The translations under genes were made by a program, and so were the position numbers. Source: Baylisascaris procyonis (lineage: Eukaryota > Nematoda > Chromadorea > Rhabditida > Ascarididae). Taken from it: DNA of 64,000 nt. Each line of letters begins with the position of its first letter. The first letter of the stretch is position 1. The stretch is taken from NCBI GenBank assembly GCA_037389465.1, contig JAZARR010000146.1:620001-684000 (forward strand), given 5' to 3'. The notes beneath the pieces were generated by a model. It was not told the origin of the DNA. It did not search any database and saw only the letters and a list, made by a program, of their open reading frames with translations. This document shows, one piece after another, positions 14,076 through 27,019 of the stretch.

Positions 14076-14688
14076 ATGAGTTGCGCATTTGAGAGATGTA
14101 CGGGAAATAAGTGCGCTGCAAATTCGGAAACATCCGACGTCAATCGGAATTTTACATTTCATCACTTCGCAATGAAAGAGCTGTTAATTAATAGTGGTGT
14201 TATGACAACCGAGAGGATATTAATCTAGGCATTGATTCTGTTATATTTCCCAGTAACGACAGATTCATCACCATTAACAGCGGAAGAAATTGGACTGCAA
14301 CAGGTATAACTCCAATTGCCGAACTTCGCATGCACCGATCACCAGCTGAGACATTATACTCGTGAAATGGACCCTGAATTCGCGAAATTTCTGTTAAAGA
14401 ATTTCGAAAATTTAACGACCAGGTAAAAAGACTATTATTAAAGCTTCATGACCTTGGCTGCCTTTTAATGTTCTGCCACCATTTGCGGCATTACAAATTT
14501 CTCTTAACGCTAGTGTCCGTTCCACTGTGACAAGGGCCGTATTAACTCAAATTTTACAAAAGTGATGCAGTTCTTTGGTTATCGAAGGCCAGAGGGAAAA
14601 GCGTTCTTTCGCAGTAGAGTCAACTTTAAACCATCCTCCTCTCCCAAGGAATCCTCTCACTAAGTTGACCCTACCATGTGAAATGTGA
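14076..14688 (+). CDS. candidate four-exon gene, 121 aa, cysteine-rich N-terminus
   Basis: Unrecognised. Proposed exons: 14076-14196, 14254-14303, 14346-14422, 14571-14688. Phases match at each junction and the sum is 366 bases including TGA. Intron 1 is 57 bases with a good acceptor (TATATTTCCCAG); intron 2 is only 42 bases (CAG|GTATAA to CACCAG); intron 3 is 148 bases with a weak acceptor. The N-terminus MSCAFERCTGNKC followed by FTFHHFAMKELL recalls the start of a THAP zinc finger (C-x4-C, then FH-F). The matching C-x2-H (CTDH) occurs only if intron 2 is kept, where an in-frame TAA intervenes. So it is either a short protein without a complete THAP domain or a decayed THAP gene. A minus-strand open frame overlaps exon 1. 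Confidence 0.3.
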
Positions 14689-15012
14689 AAAAGATAAACT
14701 AATTCGCATCACTACAGTACCTTTCAATTCTACTGCACGACAACTTTTCTACACTCGGATATGGCCTAACCCCACATGAAGACGACATCAATTCGCATCC
14801 TATTAACCGCCTTTCCTATTGGAAGTGATCTTAAGGAAAAGGATCCTCGAAGTGAATGTACAATACGTGTTCATAGGCTGTGCTGGCTATGATACACAAA
14901 ATCTGCAGAAATGCCGAGGTAAACACAAGTTTCCACTTCATCCAGTATATATTAGTTGTGGTGCTGAAGGCTGCCAAAGACATTCTCATATGTGCAACAA
15001 AAAAGAGATCAC
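14689..15012. other. several overlapping open frames, no gene chosen
   Basis: All three plus frames stay open for 30-90 codons here, including a cysteine-containing frame at 14819-15082. The rest of the activin-receptor-like gene on the minus strand should start below 15012, but I could not place its second exon. Confidence 0.3.
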
Positions 15013-15218
15013 CTGCCAACATCCCTACGACAGCCGATCAGCTCGGAACCACACGTGCGAATTACGGAGTTGGAGCTCTTGAGTATGCCTACAAGGCAAA
15101 CTGTGCTCTCACAAACACCGTAAGGAACACAGTGATCATCGGTGCAATAGCATTTGATGGCGTGTGCGATCGCCGATATAGTCGAGAGCAACGAGAGAAG
15201 GAACGCAGTGAGCTGCAT
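15013..15218 (-). CDS. first exon of a secreted activin-receptor-like (three-finger) cysteine-rich protein, partial
   Basis: 68 codons from ATG at 15218, ending in phase 2 at donor CAG|GTGATC. Residues 1-20, MQLTAFLLSLLSTISAIAHA, form a signal peptide. Then come seven cysteines: IKCYCTDDHCVPYGVCES, TVCLVGIL, VIRTCGSE, GCRRDVG. The order C-x-C-x4-C-x5-C then C, C, C is that of the ectodomain of type I/II activin receptors (Activin_recp, three-finger fold), a domain also found alone in many small nematode secreted proteins. The family would continue with a tryptophan and the final cysteine cluster including CN in the next exon, which I did not find down to about 9 kb. So kinase receptor versus short secreted protein cannot be decided. 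A 143-codon plus-strand frame (14880-15311) lies antisense. Confidence 0.6.
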
Positions 15219-18200
15219 AGTGCTCTCCGGAAACAGCTTCTCGACGAGGGAAACGCTGCCCGTTGGGTGCTCACGCGTTCATATCGGCGCCCTCTGATGC
15301 GTCCATCTTGAGCGAAGCGTGAGCGCAACAGCGCCCTATCAGCTAACTCGCTCCTCTGAAAGCAGCAACAAGCAATATTCATGCGGCACCACTTCACGCA
15401 AACACCCTCTCAACTCACTAAACGACATTCCCTCATCAATCGACCTCTCTTCTCGCCTCAACAGAAGGCTAAACAACGTCCTCGTCAATTTGCGGACACC
15501 TACTGTTAAAAACTGCAATTGTTATGACATGCCCGATAAGCCTTTTCACTTTCACGGTTCTGCGCTTAGAAAATTATGCTCCTGAAAAATTTATTCTGCA
15601 GCGAAGGTCAAGACGTCTTCATGGATCAAGCATGACCTCATTTTTTGCATCATCTTCATAAAAACATTCGAGTTTTCTGTTAACGGCTTCTCAAAAAATT
15701 CATATCAACATAAGCTGACTAACTGCAGTGTCTAGAGTGAACAGAACGCGCTTCGTCGCATTCAATGAAACTGATAGCAAATAAAAAAAACTGTCCAAAA
15801 TGCCTCAGAAAAAACGATTTATTGTAAGACCCAATGACAATAGTGTTGAAAGATAGAGCTGTAAAAATTTTAGATTCATCGGTAAAGTTTTGTAGATCCA
15901 GGCACCTGTTGACGATTGCGTATTCGGTGGCTATAAGCTTCACTCCTTTCAAACGAGAAGATACGGTTCTGGTGCTTTCAAAGCAAGCGCCATCGGAGCC
16001 CAAAATGACATAGCTTAAGAAAGGCGAGTGAAGACATAGAACGCATGAGAATTTACATCGATCTACGACTATATGCCGAATATGCGGGAGTGCACAACTT
16101 TACGGTTTTACCTGCAATTTCCGAAAGCTGTACTTTTTGATTAGCACTAACGTAGCAAATGCTTTTATAAAGTTTAGGTTATCTTAGGGAAGCATATAGA
16201 TGAAGAATGTTGAAAAAAAAATGTTACTGCAGGAGAATTTCGAATTTTGCAATTTCATCCCTTATTTCCGCGACCCATCATGACTACTTCACCAATGAAA
16301 CATTTTTGGATTAGTATTGCGAGTTGCTAACACTTAGTTACCGTTTTCCTTATTGAAAGGGAGAAAGCGTGTCACGAAAAGGATAAACATGGTCCAATCA
16401 CGACAAAGAAGACATGGCCCAGACTGTGTTAGAGGAAAAATGACCGAGTAATGTTTGAGAGGAAAACGTCATTTGACCCTAACAGAATAATTAACTTCGT
16501 CCTCTCACTTCGTTTCCTGCTTGTTGAAGTCTCCAAATAGGTGTCTTTATGCTCTTCACTCTGAGTCTTTCTGGCGTTTTGGCGTGGATATATTAGCGTA
16601 ACAGATGGATGATGCTTGTGACATATTGGTGTACGTAAATTTCAATATGCATAAAGTGGTAAATGAACATTTCCTCCCACATCTGTGCTGATTAAATGAC
16701 TATTTTCTACGTCTACACAAGAAAATGCAATGCTCTCTATTTGCAAGAAAATACTGGGCAAATCCATTCCGATATTGCAATAAGACAACTTGCTTCACTA
16801 GTGCAGACGTATGAGTTAGGTAGCCACTTTATCAATATAACTAGAGTATCATTGTATTTTATCATATCATATTGTATCGTATCATCTGTAAGCTTATTAT
16901 ATCGTAAAACTACAAGTCTTGTTTTTGTAACGCTAATAGCCCACAATATAAGTGCATTTAGCGCAAACAAGCCAACGATGACGAATAATGAAGGACGTTC
17001 ATTTAGCTCTTAACAAACAAATAGGCAGCTGGCTGGCTCTAGCAGTCACGAAAGAAAGTGAAACGATATGCAGCTGTTTCCCTCGAGCATGGTTTGCCTA
17101 CGTTCTCCTCCTCATATATGCATTGTTTACTAGTACGTATTCCATGTTTACTCATCGTTTTCCGCATGCATGAATATTGCTTGAATTCTCTTCATTTGCA
17201 CTTCTTGATGCGTTTATGCAAAAAATTTTCTCGCTTACACTTTCCGCTGTTATTAACGTTCACGTGAAAATAAATCAAAGTGATGAGTTTTCGCTCAATT
17301 AAATTTCCGTCACTTGGAATTTTCAATTTACCGTAATATCGTCGGGGCGTATTTCCTTTTTTTTTTGCTGCGTTATAAAAATTCATGAATTTTCGAATTC
17401 GTTTTTCTGACATTTCGCACTTTTATGTTTCGCGCTCATTGACGACCCTGGGAGAGGATTTAATTTCGTTTCATTATGCGCCGATCTTTTCTTTTTTTTT
17501 TTAAATTAAGGTCCTAGCTAAGCAGATAGATAAACGTATAACAATTACCAAATGTTACGTTCAAAAAAAAAAAAAAAATGTTTCGCACATTTGCTGACGC
17601 GCTCACCAATGTGGTGTATAGGTTGCACACTAGCACTACATCAGAACCCTCTTCTGGTTGCGAAACCCCAATATTCTAGTGGTTTATCTTTATTTTTTTC
17701 AAATTCCGATTTCGATTCCAGTGTTTTTTATCTAAAATCAGAAGCAAACTAATAAGATTTGAAAAGAAATTGCGCTAAAGTTTGCAATTGCCTTTACATT
17801 ATTCAATCAACCTCAGCATATGTAGCGCATATAGAAATGGACGGCTAGAAACATGCGCTGCCATAAAATGTTCGTATGCATTTTTCACGAAAAAAATTCA
17901 TTACCTTTTGTGAAGAAAACAGTTAATAAATTTTGTTGAATCTTCCAATTCAGTTGTTGTGTAGTTTAGAGAATTGCAGTTACGATATTCTCACAATAGA
18001 CTTCAATAACTGCACCGATGTCCACCAGTACGAACGTAGCTTTGATTGAACGTGTCAACACAACAATAATGTCATACCACAAAAAAAAAAAACAATTCAC
18101 ATTTGCCGGCACAGCTTAAGGACGGCAATCGACCAACGCCTAAAGATTCACACATGAGATCAACGTGAAAAATTCATCGATTGTTTTCGAAATGCACAAC

Positions 18201-18234
18201 GACATCCCATTTATGTAGTTGATGAAACTCCTCG

Positions 18235-18274
18235 CGATAATATTCAAACGGTAACGATAATATTCAAATGGTAA
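18235..18274. repeat. 20-bp tandem duplication
   Basis: CGATAATATTCAAACGGTAA is repeated with one change (C to T). Confidence 0.95.
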
Positions 18275-20144
18275 TAAATGAGAAAAAAATGTATAATACA
18301 ATGCAGAAAAATTTTTTGCGCCATTCATATTTTCATATGAGTACCACAATAATTTAGAGTAAAAAATACTTTCTATGTCATAAAAATTAATTCGTAGACC
18401 CTTGTGGGGAAAAAAGAGCTTACAACGAGTTCATTATTCGTGAATGTCTCTCGCAGCACTCCTCCGAATTAAAGGAAAATCCTTTCAAGACGAAATGTAA
18501 GCAGCGAAAATATCTTCCCTTACAGCAAAATTGTCAACTTTCCGACTGCAAGGATGAAATCTGGAATAGAAGAGCAATCGAAGAAGGACGGAAAAGATCG
18601 AATGACTTGAGTGGCTATAAAGATCTCTAAAGTCAGTCTATTATACACAACATGCACTGAGGCGTGTGCGTTGACAAATTGCAGATCTTTCGTTCGATCC
18701 CCCAATCAAAAGCGCATTAAATAAACGTGGATGCGGAGATGATGCTTCAGAAAAGCATTCAGGTTCTCTGAAGCGCATCATTGAACAAGTGTTGAGGTAG
18801 ATGCTTTCCGAATAGAAGTCACTCAAAGCACTTTCATCGACAAAAGCTACATAGCGAGAGCATTTGCATTAGCTTTACCTCCATATTTCACTGGTTCTCA
18901 TTCTGTTTTGTGCATGAATACAGTCCAGTTCGGTAAGTTATGGAACGAATGTAAAGAGTATTACTCCACAAGTCACTGTGATACACATAAGAGGTGCAAG
19001 CATATATTTCTAACTTCACAAAATCCACCTTTATTCACTTGAATTCACGATTTCGACCAATTTGTTGCAACGAACGGTTATGTATAAACAACTTTTCGCT
19101 TATTCATTTTTGTGGTATTGCTTTTGATGTGACTCTTTGCTGCATGCACATATATCATCCCCTCTGATTGTCATTTCGAATACGTTGAAAACGATTCCCT
19201 TTCGCATTTCTATCATTTCAAAATTTTCCAAAGTTCAAAAATTTTAAGTAAGTGCTCGGCGCTAAGCTGCAATTGCTTTGTGGTATATGCAATAAACATG
19301 TCAAAAATAAACGTTTACACAATAAAAAATTATTTAGAAATAAACAAACGCATTGCAGATTAGTCTTGAATTTAAGCGTTCATTTTAAATGAACGAAAAA
19401 AAAAAGAACTTTGCATTAAGATCAAACCAAAATAAAGTTTCTTCATGAGTATTTCCACAGTATTCGATAAGATGAAATATTTCACTTTTGGAGAGCGTTT
19501 TCGGATCGTTAATTCAACAATATTAATGTTTATATAAATTAAATTAATTTATAGCAAGGATTATACGCTTGCGAGTTACTTTTATATTGCATCATCAATG
19601 ATAATGAACGTAAGCAAGCATATATCAATGAATGCAAATGAATGCACACTAGATATCATATATACGCTCAAATTTTAATGCGACGAAACGTTAGCGCTAC
19701 AATTGAAATAATTTAGAAAAGAAAAATTTTCTCTTAGAATCGAATTTTTTTTTTCCAGCAAAAATTGCTTTCAATATTCTATTCTCATTGTACGAAGAAG
19801 AAAATTTATTTCATAGAAATTTAATTGAAAATTTCTTTTCGGAGTAAAAAACGATGCCTTAGTATGTAAATGATTTCCAATTAATCATTACGTTAGAAAG
19901 ATTTCGTATGCAGATATTTACCAAATATACAGGCAAAAAAAAAAAAAAAAACTAGAGATAATTTAGCTCTAAGATGCCTTCTTAATTTCTCACTTTTCCA
20001 CTTTATGCCCTTATTAGCCAATACACCTCTCCACTTTAAACGCACAAAAAAGTTTGAGAAGAGTGCCACAGCGGCAAATATGTATTGCTATCCCATTCAT
20101 CAGATCCATCAGTTGCATGAACGCTCTTCCCCTCCCCCCTTCCA

Positions 20145-20148
20145 AAAA

Positions 20149-20179
<31 letters not shown>

Positions 20180-20224
20180 GTAAATAAATAAAATAAAAAA
20201 AATAAAATAAAATAAAAAATAAAA
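20145..20224. repeat. (AAAT)n microsatellite
   Basis: Eighty bases of AAAT/AAATA units. It accounts for the 152-codon minus-strand open frame crossing it (20014-20472). Confidence 0.95.
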
Positions 20225-23200
20225 CGTAACAATAGCGCATATAAGAATGTGCCCAATAATGCGTACATATTCCAATTATTCAAATGCTCATATAGAAATG
20301 ATATGTTATGTAAATGAATCGTTTTATATAACCTGATAGTCGAAAATAAAATTCCAATCTTTTGTGAATACATGAAAATTTTGGGGATTTTTAATTGCCT
20401 AGAATTTCTCTTGAAGTTGGTCGATGAATTTATACGTTTGCATAGGAGGAAAACTTGCGGTGTGTATTGCAACTTCAGAGCGTTAGCTTCGGTGTTGTCC
20501 TCTTCCCTCGTCCCTCGCTCCCTGAAGGCACAACTCTTACTGTGCTGTAGGCGAAAATGCTTTCGTTTTTGCGGGAAAAGGGGAAAAGGGGAAAATTTTG
20601 CGGATGAAATGAAATGGTATTCCTCAGCGAGATAGTTGCCTCTCCATATTTCTTGAGCCTAATATGTGAGCACAGAATTACCCTCAACATGGTGTGTCCT
20701 TGCCAGCATTTGTTTATAAACGCGAGGCACAAATCAAACGCAACGCTTTCTAGGCTGTTTCCTTAGCGTTACTGGTTTTTTCCCTAAAATGGTGAGCAAT
20801 TCATTCACAAATCATACACCAGTCAACTGATCTAGAAAGACATCAGAAAAGGCATTTTTTTTCTTTTTTTGAGTGAATGTATCGCAGCAAAATGGGACCA
20901 CTAGGTTGCATGAAACCAGACACATCGCTCCCAGTGGGGTGCCTTATGTTCGTGCTAATCCGTCGTAGGCTTATTATGAATCATAACAGACATTGCCATC
21001 ACTCGCTAATGCTCGCTACCTTTGTCGTTAAACACGGCATGTCAAACTTGTGTCGGTACAGAGTGGCTGCTATTATCGGGTACTTCTGGTCACGAAGAGG
21101 GTGCGAAGGATGTCCGCATGTGAACCGTGCAAGTGGACAGTGCTAGTGGACTGGTATGCAAATAGGCTGCTTATACTTATGCACACTGATTGTAATCAGT
21201 TAAAACATTTATAAAAGCAAAGTGCCAAAGTGCAAGCTGGGGCGAAAAAGGAGCCTTTATAAACGAAGAGGTGTCTCTGCTGCCGTCATTTCGAGAAAAT
21301 GGACTCCCTAGGAAATATAAACGGCAAGGTATCCTCGATAGTATTGCTGTATAAAAGCGATTTTATATTGAAGCTGTAAGATGTATTACTGCGATCGAGC
21401 TAATAAGATAAAATCTCAGCATTTGCAGAAATTGCAACACAACACTCATCGCCAAATGCTTCTTTCATGAGTTGAACTGTTTCAATGGTGCCGACTTTTG
21501 GCTGGAAATGATGTCATATGCTATTCTTTTAGATTCAGAAACCTAAACTATGCTCCCGCGACTGATCGTTTCCACTATTCAACACATTCAATAAACTCCT
21601 TTAGAGCTATGAAACTTTATGCTTTTTATGGTCACATATCTACTATCATGGTGCCCCTCTTCACTACGCAAAGAAACAATTTGCGCACTAGGTGACTGCG
21701 CATGCCCACCACAAACCAGCATAGAAGGAAAAATTTTGTCAGATGCTATATGCCTTGGTGGTAGTACGTGAGTTGATAGCGCAAAAGTGACAATATGAGA
21801 CAAGGAGTTCAAATCAAGCACGGTACGAGGAAAATGGCTGCTGTGAAGCTTGAAGGTGGGGCGCAATCAGCCTCATCGTAGCTGACCCGCCCGCACAAAA
21901 TGATAACACCTGTGTGGCCGTGCAGAGGCCATTCCCCTTCCCCTACGCTTCGCTCAGCGGAGGTGACTATTTCTGTATTTCTCGAGTATGCTGAACGCAA
22001 CCATGCCGAGTCAATACAACTTGGCCATGAAGAGCTAGACTCTACGAGCAAGCGATAAAGAGTGGATATGACGACTCAGTATGTTGGCCAACAGGCGCAG
22101 TTCTCCTCAGAGATATGTCATCGTCTAAGTGACATTTCTTCAATTTCTGCTCTCATCGCTCACCGTCCAAAAGGGTGCAATAAATCGCCGCTCCCCATGT
22201 CTTCACAATATATGCCGATATCACCTCAGAAGACCATTCGACACCGACAATTCATTCAGCAGTATACAGCAATCGTCAACTCAGAAGTGTTTCTCTAATT
22301 GTTAGTGACAACGCTCCGTGATGAGGGCATTCTCTGCTTCTCTGATTGCTGTTTCAACACCAACCCGTCATATCGCTATTTTTCGGTTGGAAAAGGCTTA
22401 ACTGCATAACTAGGTGGTCCTGAGATTGCTGCGGGCACGTTGTGAAAGGTATGCATGAGCGATGGTTTGTGAGCTGTCTGCCTCTCGTTGAGAAGGTGGT
22501 GGTAGTGTTCGGTATATATTTCAGGGAAATACGGAACCAACTGTTTTGTGGAATATAGACATCCATATTTTAGATAAACAATACATTCGTCAACATTTTC
22601 AATGAAGAAAGTCGAAAGTCTCTATCATTTGATCAAACGTTTGTGCTGTCTGTGAATAAGCAATGAGATAGCCATGAAGAATTCAAATGATTTGACAAAC
22701 AAAGGTGTTAGTCGCCATTTTCATGTCCTAAACGACTGTTTTTTCAAGGTTAATAACACATTCAGAGCACTGGATTGACATTTTAATGTGACCAACGAGA
22801 AATTTATGCACAAAAGAGGAAAACTTAGGCGGATCTGAGTACATTAAAGTTGTTTCACAAACGCAAACACCTAATTACAACCTACGTAGAATACGTCACA
22901 CGGATACAACGTTCTACTCATAGTAACGGCTCTAACAATGATCAAAAGAAGCTCGTACAGTAGCACGACAACTCCCGAGTACTAACGGGGACTAAAGTCA
23001 AGTAGTAACGTGCCATAAGCGTCAACGGTTAAAAAATGCGGCTTTAAGCCTGAAAATAATCGTCGGATTGTATCGTAAGCATCGTATGCGAATCTTACGC
23101 AGCAAATATCGCAATCGATGTTACGCTCGCTGGCTCGCCTCTCGTGCGCAATGCTTATGTGCAAATGCCAAATGGCGACTCACAGCAATGGGCGAATGAA

Positions 23201-24118
23201 AATGCCGCTATGCTGCCTGGAGGCGAAATGTCGATTTGTGTGCAATGTTACGGATGCTTGTCGCGTTGACCACCGATGTGAATTAGACTCACGCTATTGG
23301 ATCGATCCTGTGTACGTCGATCACAATATTTGCAATTCGCCTCATAAATCTTGTTGTTTTGTCGTAAAATAGTAGAGTAATCGATGAACATTTTCGTAGC
23401 AATAATGTAAGTCGTTATGGTATTACATTTCACTAATTGTGCATATTTGTGGAAATGACGTCACATCCCTCAATTTTTGCATATTATCCCCTCTAAATTG
23501 CTGTTGCAGTTGTTTACGTCCTCTTCAAAAAAAAAAAAGTAAAGAAAGCGCTACTATATGGACAAAATTCCGCTTGTTTGTTAGTGTTTCTTAATCGAAT
23601 TTCTTTTTGTGATCGACGAATGGATTGAAGATAACATAAAAAATTGAATAAATATTCATCACTGCAATATAAAGGATCTTCTCTTAATAATCATATCGTG
23701 GAACAAATCAAATACGAAAAAAAAATTGAAAAGTTTCGATGTTCATCACTTTTTTTTTATAAAAAGAAAAATTGTAAAAACGTTTATGAATTAAGTTCGG
23801 TACAATTTATCCAATAAAACATTGCTCGTTGCAAATAATAAATTTCATGTCAATCAAACGACAACACTGTAAATTTAATTAAGCCGCGTCAACGTTAACT
23901 ATCGAGAAAAAAACGAACATAACAAATAAAGTTACATGCTACATTTTGGTAGGAATCGTTTCTAGCAGCAAGAAAGCATTTTGTGGCTTAAGTTGAGATG
24001 CTCATATCACTAGAAGGAGAATATTTACGCTCTTCTATTAATCATTGAAAAAAAATGCACAAAAGCAAGAATATCCCCAGCAATCATCGATTAATTTAGT
24101 TCTTTGAAGCTGTTCCAA

Positions 24119-24620
24119 TGTAAACAGTAATCAGTAAATTGTAGATCAACTCTTCTTGTGCACAGCGGGGAAGTAATGATCATGCGACAGAGCAAACCCT
24201 CTGCAAATGGCTTGAGGCAACGATCGGTACGTATAAAATGAAAATGTGTCTGCTCGCATGACGTTAGTGTACTTCTGGCTTTTCGCGTGAGGTGTTGTCC
24301 TTGCGAGGGTGGGTTCGGGTCGTAGCGGTGCTTAGTCAGCCTGAGAAGTGGCTCGAGGGTGAGGAGTGCCCGGTGCTTGTTGCCGGGGAGGTGGCACTCA
24401 CTATTCGTATCAAGATTCTGTCGGAACGGCGTTCCTCTGCCGTCGTGTTACCCCTCCACCTTACTGTCGGTGTCTTCTAATGCTTAATGAAAACTTCAAC
24501 CTATTTTCTTGGTGCCGGATTATACAGCATCTGGTCGAGTCTCGGAAGAGAAAGGATTTGCGAATCCTTCAAGAACAAATTAGGGGTAGAGGGCTAAAGA
24601 GGAACCTTACAAGTCAAATT
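24119..24620 (+). repeat. LTR-like dispersed repeat, copy 1
   Basis: Shares long near-identical blocks with 58901-59415, for example AGTAATCAGT-AATTG-AGATC at the left end, then TAATGATCAT, GACAGAGCAAA, CTCTGCAAATG and CTTGAGGCAA. A TATA box (GTATAAAA, about 24232) is followed by a diverged middle and a right part with CTGGTCGAG near 24530. The length near 500 bases, TG at the left end and an internal TATA fit a solo LTR of a BEL/Pao or Gypsy element. No primer-binding site or protease/RT region is adjacent. Ends are approximate. Confidence 0.65.
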
Positions 24621-25773
24621 CTTGGTTGTATAAAAGTATTTCCACATTTATTCAGACGGCGTTCGGTAATCCACCATGTGAAAGTGCCGAATATGTTTGC
24701 AGAAATGCGTCCCACATTCTAGTTACCCTTTGGCTACTAGCTTCAGCAAAAAATCATGCTCGGTTTGGAAATGCAACTCACATAAGTATGAATTTTAAAT
24801 GATGATGAAGGAGGAGGCAGTTTGCAAGTATCCTAATTTCCTAATACTACATATGGCGAAAAGACGGCTTAAGCGCGAGAAGTCCATTTTCTGCATTCTT
24901 GCAATGCGAAACCGGATAAGACGATCACTAAGTAGAAAATTTGACAGTTTTTCTGTTTCGAGGAAAGTCACTGAAAAATCTAACAACTTTCAGCAGGAAT
25001 TTCTGGAAATTCATCTGTGAGACTCGAAGAGTTTTCTAAATTTGTTTGCTAAAACCTGAAATGACCTCTCAATATCTCTTATGAAGCCATCCAAGTCAAG
25101 GATTGTTTTCTTATAGACCTCAAACTATTATACCTAGCAATTTGGAATAAATTACCATTTTAGAAGGTTAATTCTATTTTATATTCTATTGCTTGTACTT
25201 GCTGCATTCTCACCGATGTTTTAACGCAAGTAGACCTAATTAACTGCGCTGACTATATTTTTCATGGTGATAGCTTTGTATAACTTCCGATCGTTTATAA
25301 TTCTGCGCTCCTTTAATACTAGGCTTCGCTGAAATTTAAAAAAAAAGAAGAAAAAACAAGTTTGTGCCAAAAAAAAAAAAAAATGAAAGAGCGAGCAGCA
25401 ATCGTTTCCTCTGCGTGCGCATTTGCCCTCAACAAATAGCAATATGCTGGTTGCAAAGGCGAAGATCGCATAAGACATTCCTAACGTAGTGTGCCACTCG
25501 AAATATGCGTTCCAGGAAAACGTCGAAAAGAAGTGCATGAAGCATTATAGCCATTCAATCGCATGCCATTCTCTCTACATAGTGCTACCTTCTCCTACCT
25601 ACCGTCTGTCCCAATTTCTCTTCACACGTAGCCGCAATTGAATATTCCTCGTCAGATAGTGCCACATTTTTTCTTTCAAATTCGTTGTCGATTTTCAATT
25701 AGTACTGGCTGATTATGTAGCGACGAAAAATTCTTTTCTTCTAAAAGTAACGTGGGAGACCAGAAACACTAAG
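24621..25773. other. no gene recognised
   Basis: AT-rich sequence with a small open frame on each strand at 24795-25020 and A/T runs near 25340-25385. Confidence 0.4.
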
Positions 25774-25872
25774 ATGTCAAAAGATGCCGCTTCGTCATCA
25801 AATGGTGTCAACGAAAACGATCTAAGTGCCAATCGAAATATTGTGCATTTCCACCGTAATGCGTTTTCAGAT
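25774..25872 (+). CDS. candidate first exon, unknown protein
   Basis: ATG at 25774 opens 33 codons ending at a good donor, GAT|GTAAGG, in phase 0. The peptide begins MSKDAASSSNGVNENDLSAN, with polar serine/asparagine-rich composition typical of a protein start, and ends HFHRNAFSD. A possible continuation is the open stretch around 26200-26307 (KIKLENSERKDHWVHVGRHL), which a weak acceptor CCAG would join in phase 0. A different frame is also open there (26249-26542). The product is unrecognised. Confidence 0.3.
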
Positions 25873-27019
25873 GTAAGGAGAACCTTTACAATGCACACTG
25901 ATGTGATGGTCCCTTTCAGTTTCCTAACTTATAATCAGGGGCGTAACCTTGAGGCATCACTGTTTCGGTAATCAACGCAAGCCACAAAGACAACGATAAA
26001 TCATCACGGTGCTTCACACAACTCTGCGCTAAAAGAACGCACATCGTTATTTGCAGCAATCAACTTATAAACTACACATTCCTATAAGGGATCTTCATTA
26101 GATATATTCAAACTGAGCATTCTTTTACTGCTTCGCATAGATAAGTGAAAATTATTGCGATCACATGACTACAGAACAAACGTGATGAACAGTGACCAGC
26201 CTCTGAAGATCAAGCTCGAAAATTCTGAAAGAAAAGATCATTGGGTTCATGTCGGTCGTCACCTTTTTGCGCTCTTATTATGTAATAAAAGCTGGAACAC
26301 TCAGACAAGCATCACAGTACCTATTTGACAGATTTCTTCGAAAACATCCTCAGTTCGATGCGTATAATACCACTGGAAGTAATTGCATTATTTTAAGAAG
26401 TTTTAATAGCAATTGCAATACTATATTTCTAATGCAGTTTGCAAAATTGTTTATCAGTGAGAAGTGCACTCACAAGAAAAGTTTCAGCTCCTCATCTAAA
26501 AACATCCTAATTACGCCACACCTTATGCAATTTCTGGATTGATCGATGTGCTTTAATTGAGGATGTTTAAAGGAACTTCAAGTTTGAATGATCGTAATCC
26601 ATAATCATCTGCAGAAACGTATGCAAGAGCGGCATTTTTTGTAGACAGAAAGCAACGAGAGAGTGATAGCAGCGGTAGATTCACTAAAGACCAATGTGAG
26701 CATCCATTAAAAAAGTAATGCAAAAACGATTGATATGCATCAGATTTTTTACTCGAATGGGCATCAATTCTGACATCTCAGCGAATTCTGAGGCGATGAC
26801 CGACGAGTTCCATTCAAGAGATCAAGATCTCATTGACATTTTGCGTATATTTTCGCAAAATTTTCAGATTTCTTCTAATACGGATATGGAAATTTACAAA
26901 CTTAGTTTATTTAAATAAACTTCATATATTCGAATTCCTAAATCATATATATATATATATATACTCTATCAATTTCTATTGCTTTTAGCAATTTCCAATA
27001 TAAAAGGCAGGTTAGGTTG
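25873..27019. other. candidate intronic or intergenic stretch
   Basis: Contains two competing plus-strand open frames at 26160-26542, an open frame at 26718-26918 and a short (AT)n run at 26945-26963. Confidence 0.3.
26945..26963. repeat. short (AT)n run
   Basis: Nineteen bases of alternating AT. Confidence 0.95.

Larger units (their letters stand above)
15219..24118. other. no gene defended; low-complexity repeats and short open frames
   Basis: Contains an (AAAT)n array (20145-20224), a 20-base tandem pair (18235-18274) and a B-box-like site near 18690. An island of higher GC runs from about 20870 to 22560. Minus frames 21588-21866 and 21809-22051 are open there, as is plus frame 23062-23269, which ends MSICVQCYGCLSR. 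No family is recognised and no splice pairs could be matched. Confidence 0.35.

Noticed and set aside
13925..14143. Minus-strand frames with a double cysteine followed by a hydrophobic tail, considered as the end of the activin-receptor-like gene
   Set aside because: The acceptor phase does not match the donor at 15013, the final CN motif is absent, and the plus-strand reading of the same DNA joins three further exons.
14880..15311. 143-codon plus-strand open frame
   Set aside because: It is antisense to the activin-receptor-like exon, whose signal peptide and seven-cysteine pattern are a far better protein signal. Kept only as a finding.
20014..20472. 152-codon minus-strand open frame, among the longest in the window
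   Set aside because: It runs through the (AAAT)n array and its peptide is phenylalanine/leucine/isoleucine/tyrosine low complexity. The length comes from the repeat lacking stops.
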